From an uncultured Prevotella sp. (lineage in GTDB: Bacteria; Bacteroidota; Bacteroidia; Bacteroidales; Bacteroidaceae), in NCBI GenBank assembly GCA_900770515.1, contig CAAHDP010000205.1:1-20256 (forward strand): a stretch of 20,256 bases of DNA, written 5' to 3'. Of this stretch, positions 1 through 6,073 are shown one piece after another (positions within the stretch are counted from its first letter, which is position 1; each line of letters opens with the position of its first letter). Under the pieces are notes generated by a model that was not told the DNA's origin, did no database searches, and worked only from the letters and a program-made list of their open reading frames with translations. The translations under genes and the position numbers were made by a program.

Positions 1-245
1 AGGTCGAGCGGAGAACCATGGTCTGTCCAGTTCACCATATCCTTGGTGGAATACACACGCCATTCGTTCATCCAGAAGAAGTCAGCCTTATCTTCATCAT
101 GACCGGTATATACATAGAGGCGGTCTCCGACAACCAGAGGTGCCGGGTCGGTAGTTAACTGTGTTTGCACGATAGGATTCTGCGCATTCATCGTTGCGCT
201 CATACTCATACACAAAGCCGAAGCTAGCAAAAACTTATTGTTCAT
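1..245 (-). CDS. Glycoside hydrolase family 43, N-terminal part (runs off left edge)
   Basis: The reverse strand from the ATG at 245 encodes 81 codons before the window ends, so only the N-terminus is visible. Residues 1-21 form a signal peptide ending in MNA before QNP, which suggests export. The mature start contains [18 protein letters not shown] followed by [15 protein letters not shown]. This is the first blade of a GH43-type five-bladed beta-propeller, and D33 in TTDPAP is the expected catalytic base aspartate of the family. GH43 enzymes are mainly arabinofuranosidases and beta-xylosidases acting on arabinoxylan side chains or xylo-oligosaccharides; the exact specificity cannot be read from this fragment. 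It is the first gene after a promoter at 282-346 with the operator shared by the other xylan-enzyme promoters here, so it probably belongs to the same regulon. Family call is firm, substrate is inferred. Confidence 0.85.
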   Translation of the reverse strand, partial: MNNKFLLASALCMSMSATMNAQNPIVQTQLTTDPAPLVVGDRLYVYTGHDEDKADFFWMNEWRVYSTKDMVNWTDHGSPLD

Positions 246-281
246 TGTTTATCTAAAATTATTAGTTTCTATTTTTGAGTG

Positions 282-346
282 CAAAGATAGCAATAAAACA
301 GACATTTTACTTTGCTATACGTTTCAAATACTTTGGCAAATCAACC
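282..346 (-). promoter_or_regulatory. Promoter P1 with direct-repeat operator (left GH43)
   Basis: A Bacteroidota -7 element TATCTTTG lies at 289-282, 36 nt before the ATG at 245. Upstream are two 21-nt half-sites in direct repeat: proximal 325-305, beginning GAAACG and containing CAAAGTA, and distal 346-326, containing CCAAAGTATTT. The first base of the proximal half-site is exactly 36 nt upstream of the T of the -7 box, the same spacing as in the four other promoters of this type. There is no separate -33 TTTG at the usual 19-21 nt distance, as expected for an activator-dependent promoter. Confidence 0.7.
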
Positions 347-369
347 ATGGTGTAAAGAAAAAAAAGGGC

Positions 370-419
370 ACCTGAATAAACCAGTGTTTAGGCATAGTTG
401 TTAGTAAGCCTAAACAGGT
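370..419. repeat. Small intergenic hairpin
   Basis: GTTTAGGC at 386-393 is complementary to GCCTAAAC at 408-415 across a 14-nt loop, and outer bases ACCTG (370-374) pair with CAGGT (415-419) only if the arms are re-registered. No U-tract follows on either strand, so it is not a convincing intrinsic terminator. No gene is visible between 347 and 468. Confidence 0.35.
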
Positions 420-468
420 AGAAGTTGAGATATAGTTCAAATAAGATTACTAACTGTACGGTTGAAAC

Positions 469-662
469 GGGCTGAAAGCCCAGAAGCTCCTAGCCCGGGG
501 CATCGCCCTGGGTATAATAGCAATCAGTAAGACGCCCTGTAAGGGCAAAAGCTTTGTATATTGCCCAATATTTTAAAGCTTTTGCCCTTTCAGGGCGACA
601 AGTTGGTGTCCGTAATTACCCAGGGCGATGCCCTGGGCTAGGAGCTTCTGCCCTTTCAGGGC
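469..662. repeat. Nested inverted-repeat (REP/MITE-like) element
   Basis: Outer arms of 45 bp (469-513 and 618-662) are inverted copies with about four mismatches; both carry CTAGCCC(A/G)GGGCATCGCCCTGGG and a GGGCtgAAAgccc-type small palindrome. Inside, 23-bp arms at 533-555 and 575-597 are inverted copies with one mismatch, each holding a GCCCT(t/g)(t/a)(a/c)AGGGC-like palindrome next to AAAAGCTTT. The whole 194-bp unit can fold as one long cruciform with a 19-nt centre. It holds no open reading frame of its own. Similar GC-rich palindromic repeats occur between genes in many Bacteroidales genomes and are thought to be non-autonomous, transposase-mobilised elements; that link is inference here. 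Confidence 0.75.
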
Positions 663-705
663 GTGTGGAGCTTACATGCGAAACTTGAGCATATCTATCA
701 CTTGC

Positions 706-1157
706 TTATTGATTTTTAGCATGTATCTTAAGATATACTTCTTTTGCCCACTTATGAACAAAAAAAGTAGATTCATAATCAAAATTCTCTTGCAACAAGT
801 TAATTTCAGGATTATTTTTCTTATAACATACTAACACTGAGTCTCCTTCTTCTGGTACTCTGCCATTTTTTTCTCCCATACTCCATATTCTGAATCATCT
901 TTATATTTTATACCATTAATGACATAAGAATAATACATTTTACGTACTTTCCTAAGTGTATTAACATCATAGACAACCCCTTTTACTAAAGTATAGCCCT
1001 TTTTAAGTTCATATCTATTAGCTTCTATTTGATACATATCTAGAAAATCCACTAAAAACGGCATAACTACCGCCATGGCCAAGCATAGCCCAAAACGCCA
1101 TAAGCCAGACAGCCAAAGGTGAATATTTGCATAAAACTCAAAGCTTCTTTTTCTCAT
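706..1157 (-). pseudogene. Small membrane protein (DUF3592-like), frameshifted in a homopolymer
   Basis: From the ATG at 1157 an uninterrupted frame gives 108 residues and stops at 831. It has a hydrophobic stretch near residues 16-38 (LSGLWRFGLCLAMAVVMPFL) and then a beta-rich domain with VKGVVYDVN...YYSYVINGIKYKDD. The expected end of such domains, GD-S-V-x-V-x-Y-x-x-x-NPE-I-N, is present immediately downstream in the -1 frame: EEGDSVLVCYKKNNPEINLL, running on to a stop at 706. The two frames join in the A7 tract of the coding strand (T7 at 866-872). One extra A would give EKKNGRVPEEGDSV and a coherent 150-aa protein. Its start overlaps the stop of the fragment at 1154-1258 as ATGA. Function is unknown. 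It could be a true pseudogene, a phase-variable gene, a transcriptional-slippage gene or a sequencing error. Confidence 0.75.
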
Positions 1158-1258
1158 AAATTCTTAATTTTATTATAATGATCATGTGTACCATAATTAA
1201 TATCTACACCAACTTGTTTTACCTTATTAATGTCTTCAATTCTTTTGATTGTAGTCAA
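1154..1258 (-). pseudogene. C-terminal remnant of an unknown gene, overlapping the next start by ATGA
   Basis: A 34-codon open stretch ends in TGA at 1156-1154 and reads RIEDINKVKQVGVDINYG then THDHYNKIKNL. An in-frame TAA lies just before its first codon, and no start is visible upstream, so only a 3' end is left. The stop overlaps the ATG of the small membrane protein (ATGA), a typical arrangement for translationally coupled genes. A toxin C-terminus followed by its immunity gene often looks like this, but I see no motif that proves it. The family is not recognised. Confidence 0.45.
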
Positions 1259-1312
1259 TTATATAAGGTGTGATGGTACTTACGATGTGCCGAAAAACCT
1301 TACTCTCGTTTT

Positions 1313-1445
1313 TACTCTTCACGGATTAGCCTGAAACCCCGATAAACACTGGGGTTGCGAGAGGTGAAGAGTAGGCTACCACTCTTCACACATCTAAACA
1401 GCTGTATGTTAGCTATTTGCGGTATATTTGCGAAGAGTGAAGAGT
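1313..1445. repeat. Four ACTCTTCAC repeats in alternating orientation with an internal hairpin
   Basis: The 9-mer ACTCTTCAC occurs at 1314-1322 (+), 1364-1372 (-), 1381-1389 (+) and 1437-1445 (-). The first pair extends to a 10-bp inverted repeat (TACTCTTCAC at 1313-1322 with GTGAAGAGTA at 1364-1373) that encloses a tight hairpin, AACCCC (1335-1340) and GGGGTT (1351-1356). No gene is visible between 1259 and 1463. The arrangement suggests a degraded small mobile or RNA-forming element. Confidence 0.5.
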
Positions 1446-1463
1446 GTTTTTAAAATATGTATC

Positions 1464-1496
1464 AAAACGAGGGTACTCCTTGTCGAAGCACCCTCG
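1464..1496 (-). terminator. Rho-independent terminator after the secreted beta-sandwich protein gene
   Basis: On the minus strand CGAGGGT (1496-1490) pairs with ACCCTCG (1474-1468), with two further pairs after a mismatch, and is followed by TTTT (1467-1464). It lies 31 nt beyond the stop at 1527. Confidence 0.65.
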
Positions 1497-1526
1497 TCAT
1501 CAGGATTATGTATAAACTCTTAAGTT

Positions 1527-3068
1527 TTACTTTTGAATCATCTTCTTACCGTTGCTTACCACAACACCCTTGTAGTTCTTGCCTACTCGCTTGCCTGCAA
1601 CATCATAGGTTGCCGCTGCTGAAGAAGACTGGGCGTTCTGAATCTCATTGATGCCAGTTGTGCCACCGAAATCGAGGTCGATAGAACGAGATGCAGCAGT
1701 AGAAAGAGCCGTAGATGGAACAGAGATGTATGCTCGGAAGGCATCAATGCTAGCTTTGTCGCTTGCATGTACAAACTTGCCCTCGCTTGCACTGAATCCA
1801 TAAACCTCCATACCATCTTTCTTGACTGACGTCTCTGCCTGAAGCGTACCAACGAAAGAATAGCCTCCAGATACAGATGTCTTAGCCTCAGCAGGAGCAT
1901 CAGCGATGTCCTTGGTTGCAGCAATTTCCTCCAAGAGCTTGCCATCAGCGGATGGTATCAAGAGGTATGGCTTGTAAGCCTCGATTGCAGCAACTGGGGT
2001 AAAGGTTGCCTTAGAACCACTAACTGCAGACAAGGTATAAGCCTTACCTACGTTTGCCAGTTCCTCTGCCGTCAAAGCAAAAGGCAAGCAAACGGTACAT
2101 GGCTGATTCATGGTGAAATTACGGTCGTAAGAGACATTAGAGCCCTTGGATGCTGCGATAGCGAAAGGAGACTCTGTGTTGACAGCCTGATACTCACCGA
2201 TGAAGTCGATGGAGGTGACATTCTGAACGCCCAAACCTTCCCAAGAATTCTTCAGCGATGTGCATCTATCTAGACTAAATGGCATCAAAGTTTCGTCTCC
2301 CGTCATGGTTATCATTACCGTTTTGTCGTTATCAGCCAAAGCACGGAATTGTTTATTCTTGTTGCTATCAAAATTATTTATATTTACTCGGAGAACGCTA
2401 TAACCATTCAGATTAATATAGCCATTAATCTCTTTGTTATCAGTAGAATATCCAAACAAAACACCACTACTCCATTCAGATTTGCCAAAGTTGTTAGAAA
2501 TTCCATTGGTTATTGCCTCTGCACCACTATCTGTAGTTTTATACCACTGGAATGGAGTATTAACATCAGAGTTTTCATCCAAGGTTGTGGTAACGGTCAG
2601 AGTCTCAATGTCATCAGTCTCAAGGGTGACGTCAGAAGGCAAAATGGTAAGAGAACCGCTTTCTCCCTGACCTGCAATCGAAATACGAGCAATATCATCA
2701 AGAGTTTTACCTTCCAAATCCAATGTTGAAAGATCTATATCCACATTAGTATCAGTGGCCTCCATGGTCAGTATTTTGCTTTTATTAGCTGCCAAATCTG
2801 TATAAAAAATCAATCGATATTTACCAGAAGGAGCGTCTATCTTTAATTTAAGATGCTTGTACTTGCTTGCCTTACCTTGCAAGTTGTCAAACATCGTTAC
2901 CAGGTTACCATATTGAGCTTTCCACTCAAACAGACCTGTAGCTGCATCATAAACAACATTATTAGTAGATACACTAGCCATGCTGCTCTTCATTGTAGAA
3001 ACCTTAGCAGATGCCCCCCCACAGAAAAGCATAAGGGCAGCACATACAGAAAGTATTATTTTTTTCAT
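1527..3068 (-). CDS. Secreted tandem beta-sandwich protein with Prevotella-type C-terminal motif
   Basis: The 513-aa product starts with a clear signal peptide (residues 1-21, ending GGASA before KVST) and is therefore exported. Residues about 25-150 and 165-300 each look like a beta-rich sandwich module with patterns such as KYKHLKLKIDAPSGKYRLIF and INGYINLNGYSVLRVNIN, reminiscent of carbohydrate-binding folds. Residues about 310-470 are a domain common in Prevotella secreted proteins (QPCTVCLPFALTAEEL, KPYLLIPSADGK). The C-terminus, YDVAGKRVGKNYKGVVVSNG then KKMIQK, matches the short conserved tail (YDLxGRKV...GxYxxNGKK) found on many Prevotella secreted proteins. No catalytic motif is recognised. 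It follows the 46-aa peptide gene by 69 nt with no -7 box between, so both are likely driven by P2, which carries the xylan-regulon operator. A surface glycan-binding role is a reasonable inference, not shown. Confidence 0.85.
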   Translation of the reverse strand: MKKIILSVCAALMLFCGGASAKVSTMKSSMASVSTNNVVYDAATGLFEWKAQYGNLVTMFDNLQGKASKYKHLKLKIDAPSGKYRLIFYTDLAANKSKILTMEATDTNVDIDLSTLDLEGKTLDDIARISIAGQGESGSLTILPSDVTLETDDIETLTVTTTLDENSDVNTPFQWYKTTDSGAEAITNGISNNFGKSEWSSGVLFGYSTDNKEINGYINLNGYSVLRVNINNFDSNKNKQFRALADNDKTVMITMTGDETLMPFSLDRCTSLKNSWEGLGVQNVTSIDFIGEYQAVNTESPFAIAASKGSNVSYDRNFTMNQPCTVCLPFALTAEELANVGKAYTLSAVSGSKATFTPVAAIEAYKPYLLIPSADGKLLEEIAATKDIADAPAEAKTSVSGGYSFVGTLQAETSVKKDGMEVYGFSASEGKFVHASDKASIDAFRAYISVPSTALSTAASRSIDLDFGGTTGINEIQNAQSSSAAATYDVAGKRVGKNYKGVVVSNGKKMIQK

Positions 3069-3137
3069 AATCTATTCTATTCTTTATTAATAATCTCAAT
3101 AAACAAATAACCTATTATCTACTTAGCTGACATAAGC

Positions 3138-3278
3138 TTATCCTAGCGCACCATCATAATAAGAATCATCCTCTGGATAATACTCCTGATCCTCATTAGG
3201 ATTGGAGACTGCCAACAATGCACACTGGAGTTGCATTTCATACACCTCCACTACTGGTTTCAAATACTTTTTCTTCAT
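3138..3278 (-). CDS. 46-aa peptide of the Bacteroidota KKxYxKP...LLAxS type
   Basis: The minus strand reads MKKKYLKPVVEVYEMQLQ, then CALLAVSNPNEDQEYY and a tail rich in D, E and Y ending DDSYYDGALG. It starts at ATG 3278 and stops at TAA 3140-3138. A basic N-terminus with KPxVEV, a short hydrophobic CALLAVS segment and an acidic tyrosine-rich tail match a type of very short Bacteroidales protein often missed in annotation; the function of these is not established. The hydrophobic part is too short for a normal signal peptide or membrane helix. The ATG is the only sensible start. It sits 101 nt downstream of the P2 -7 box and 69 nt before the 513-aa secreted protein gene, so the two form one transcription unit. 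It could be a small functional peptide, a peptide precursor or a translated leader. Confidence 0.75.
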   Translation of the reverse strand: MKKKYLKPVVEVYEMQLQCALLAVSNPNEDQEYYPEDDSYYDGALG

Positions 3279-3379
3279 AATCTTAAGTTTTTAAAATTAA
3301 AATTGTTATATGTTATATTTTATAGGTCTATATTGCTAGACTTAAAATTCAGCTTAAACACTCGTTTCTGATTCGGCTG

Positions 3380-3444
3380 CAAATTTACTGCAAAAAGAGA
3401 AACAAGGCTTTGGTTTATGTTCCAAAAACCTTGTTTCATGTTCC
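3380..3444 (-). promoter_or_regulatory. Promoter P2 with the clearest direct-repeat operator
   Basis: The -7 box TAAATTTG is at 3387-3380. The proximal half-site (3423-3403) begins GGAACATAAACCAAAG and the distal half-site (3444-3424) begins GGAACATGAAACAAGG, so GGAACAT is repeated perfectly with a 21-nt period. The proximal half-site starts 36 nt upstream of the -7 box, identical to the other promoters of this set. It drives the 46-aa peptide and, by context, the secreted protein after it. Confidence 0.75.
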
Positions 3445-3490
3445 AGCACTCCTTCAAAGTCCTCAGAAAAGCATGTTTAAGACATTTCAC

Positions 3491-5989
3491 CTACAAGTTT
3501 TGCCCGAAATAGCTGTATCTGCTGTTGTCTGGATTGATAACCACCTGCTCCAAGACAATCTCTGGGTCGATCATCACGACACGAATCGTATGCTTGCCAG
3601 CCTTGACTGCAGATGATGACGTAGCTGCCAACCAACGCTGGTTGTCAAAGATTTCATCTCTTCGCAACTGCTTCTTCCCTTTCCACCAACCATTCAAAAC
3701 CAGCTTAGGCTGCTGAGGCAATGGTTTCAACACCTTTGACACGGCGAGATTCTGAGGAGTGTACTCGGCAAAGGTATCTACAAAACCTGCGCGAGCATCC
3801 ACAATCTGCAAAGGCTGGTCGTCTATCTGAACGCCGATGCGAAGACCACGAGCTGGATAGACATCCTGGGTTGGCAGAATGCCGAGGGCGATGGAAAGCT
3901 GCTGCATATCGGAAGAAAGCTCGAAATCGTATTCCAGTGATGCACCCTTGCCATCCGGCTCACTTGCTGCCATCACAGGGTCGATGCCCATGCATCCCTT
4001 ACCTCTGCCCAAGTCTGGCAAGAATATCCACTTGGCATTCTTTCCTTCCTTGATTCGGCTGTACTGATAGGCTGGAATGCCAATCTCCGTGGTGGAAACA
4101 GGAACATTCAACGGATGCTCTATCTTCATGCCCAAGGTCATCGGGTTGCGATTCTTGTCAGGGATAGACCATTGGGTATAGCCGATGTGATTATCCATCA
4201 TCATGCCTTTCCACTTGCCTCCTGCCAACACATTATTATAATAGTCGCTCAACTGCTGGTCTTTCTTCATCAAGACCTCCACACCGAGGCTGTCGCCCAT
4301 GGTGGCATGATTGTATATTTCTGCCACACCAGCACTAGCCACCACTGGATAATAAACCAACTGGTAGAAAGCATCCTGCTTCTCCTTAGGCATCTGCTTG
4401 CGCAACAGCTCAGCTCTTTCCACCAGCGACTGCCAACGCTGTGACATCACCAGCATCTCATGCTCATTAAACAAGCCTGGCACCTGAGCCTCAGGCTTGC
4501 GCAGAAGATTATACTTGCTGTATTTGGCTATCAAGTCAGCTGTTTCCTTGGCATATTCCTTGCCGAAGATGCTTTGAGAGAATCGTTCCAACCATGGCAG
4601 TTCATCTCCTGGTTTCACCGCATCTGGGTTCCATGCATAATCCATGATGAAGTCGATAGGCACCTCTTTCGGCTTCAAGTCACCCACGTTGATGATCCAG
4701 ATGCGGTCGATGCCACTGGCGTATGCCTCATGCAGCTGCTCACGGAGTTTCGGGATGGTTGTGGTGTTCACCCAGCGGTCGTTCCAAGGACCACCATTCA
4801 TGTCGATGTGATAATACAAGCCCAGTCCACCCTTGCGCTTGCGCTCTGCAGCAGTACCCTTGCGGCGGATATAGCCCCAGTTGTTGTCGCAGAAGAGCAG
4901 GGTTACGTCATTTGGCACGGTGAATCCCGCATCATAGTATCGCTGCACCTCAGTAAAAATAGCCCAGAGCTGCGGCACAGAGCTTGCCGGCTTGCCATAG
5001 CAATCCTTGATGATGCGACGCTGAGCCTCAATCACCTTTCCTAATGTCTTGATGTTGTCCTCGTCCTTGCCGTTGCCCATCGCCACATCGCCATCACCTC
5101 GCATACCGATGGTGATGATGTTCTCATACTTGCTGTTGCGCTTCAAGCCATCAGTGAAGAACTTCTCGATGCGCTCAGGGTTCTGTGCATAATCCCATGG
5201 ACCCACCTCAGCCTTGCGATGCACATACTCCTTATGTGCTCGCATCATCGGCTCATGGTGGGAGGTACCCATCACGATGCCCATGTCATCCGCCAACTGT
5301 GGCGACTTGGGGTCATCCTCGTTAAAGCGTGAGCCCCACATCGCCGGCCAGAAGTAATTGGCTTTCAGGCGGAGCAAGAGTTCGAAGATATGGCTATAAG
5401 CCTTGGAATTGATGCCCCCAAACTGGTTGCCGCACCATCCGCCAAAGGATGGCCACTCGTCATTGATAAAGATGCCACGGTATTTCACCTTAGGTTCTCC
5501 ATCCGTATAAGTACCAGGCAAGACATAGAGCTGGTCATGATGGGCGATAGGCGCATCAGCCATCCAATACCAAGGCGACACACCTATCTGGCGAGACAAC
5601 TCATAGATACCATAGATGGTACCACGCTTGTCGGAGCCGAGAATCACCAGTTGTCCCTTGTCTGTGAAGATGAGATATTGCTCCCATTTGCCCTTCAACT
5701 GCTTGGATTGCTTGGGATATTTTTTAGCGATTTCGCTTTTTCCTACAGTAGCCACCACGACGGGAGCATACTCACTGCCCGTCACGCTACGCAAGTCATG
5801 GCGCAAGTTAGCGACAGCCATCTTCACTCCCTTCCAGTCGGAAGGACTATAGCGGATGGTATCCTTCGTGCCCGTCAAGAGAAGGGCATTTTCAGCTGAA
5901 GCCTTGTCAAACTTTACAAACTGTGGAGCTGCATCCACAGTGGAGATTATTCCCAGCAGCATACCTGCCAACAAGATATATTTCTTCAT
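3491..5989 (-). CDS. GH115 xylan alpha-1,2-glucuronidase, proximal copy
   Basis: The 832-aa product has a signal peptide (about residues 1-20, ending TVDA before APQ) and the full GH115 layout. It opens with an N-terminal alpha/beta domain containing GKWEQYLIF and GSDKRGTIYGIYELSRQIGV. The TIM-barrel core follows with KYRGIFINDEWPSFGGW (D177, E178), RLKANYFWPAMWG, FNEDDP and GTSHHEPM (H244, H245). The C-terminal part is a helical region and the GH115 C-terminal beta domain near residues 660-830. GH115 enzymes remove alpha-1,2-linked (4-O-methyl)glucuronic acid from xylan, including internal residues; family and signal peptide place this in the periplasm or at the surface. Length is normal for the family. 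It lies 84 nt downstream of the second GH115 gene on the same strand, with a -7 box of its own at 6057-6050 but no operator. Family certain, substrate very likely. Confidence 0.95.
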   Translation of the reverse strand: MKKYILLAGMLLGIISTVDAAPQFVKFDKASAENALLLTGTKDTIRYSPSDWKGVKMAVANLRHDLRSVTGSEYAPVVVATVGKSEIAKKYPKQSKQLKGKWEQYLIFTDKGQLVILGSDKRGTIYGIYELSRQIGVSPWYWMADAPIAHHDQLYVLPGTYTDGEPKVKYRGIFINDEWPSFGGWCGNQFGGINSKAYSHIFELLLRLKANYFWPAMWGSRFNEDDPKSPQLADDMGIVMGTSHHEPMMRAHKEYVHRKAEVGPWDYAQNPERIEKFFTDGLKRNSKYENIITIGMRGDGDVAMGNGKDEDNIKTLGKVIEAQRRIIKDCYGKPASSVPQLWAIFTEVQRYYDAGFTVPNDVTLLFCDNNWGYIRRKGTAAERKRKGGLGLYYHIDMNGGPWNDRWVNTTTIPKLREQLHEAYASGIDRIWIINVGDLKPKEVPIDFIMDYAWNPDAVKPGDELPWLERFSQSIFGKEYAKETADLIAKYSKYNLLRKPEAQVPGLFNEHEMLVMSQRWQSLVERAELLRKQMPKEKQDAFYQLVYYPVVASAGVAEIYNHATMGDSLGVEVLMKKDQQLSDYYNNVLAGGKWKGMMMDNHIGYTQWSIPDKNRNPMTLGMKIEHPLNVPVSTTEIGIPAYQYSRIKEGKNAKWIFLPDLGRGKGCMGIDPVMAASEPDGKGASLEYDFELSSDMQQLSIALGILPTQDVYPARGLRIGVQIDDQPLQIVDARAGFVDTFAEYTPQNLAVSKVLKPLPQQPKLVLNGWWKGKKQLRRDEIFDNQRWLAATSSSAVKAGKHTIRVVMIDPEIVLEQVVINPDNSRYSYFGQNL

Positions 5990-6049
5990 AAAATCAATTG
6001 TTTATTCTTTGTTATTTTCTATTTTGTTGTTTTGCGCTGCAAAAGTAGC

Positions 6050-6057
6050 AAAAAAAG
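6050..6057 (-). promoter_or_regulatory. Possible internal -7 element before the proximal GH115 gene
   Basis: TACTTTTG at 6057-6050 fits TAnnTTTG and lies in the 84-nt gap between the two GH115 genes. The stretch 36 nt upstream lacks the GGAACAT half-site found at the other promoters, so this may be a weak constitutive start or chance; the gene can also be read through from P3. Confidence 0.4.
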
Positions 6058-6073
6058 GGGTAGAAGAGAGCCC

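Noticed and set aside
469..662. CRISPR array
   Set aside because: The repeats are inverted and nested, not direct with regular unique spacers.
628..834. A 68-codon plus-strand open frame
   Set aside because: It begins inside the nested repeat arm and runs antisense through the hidden 3' part of the frameshifted membrane protein gene; no domain or start signal.
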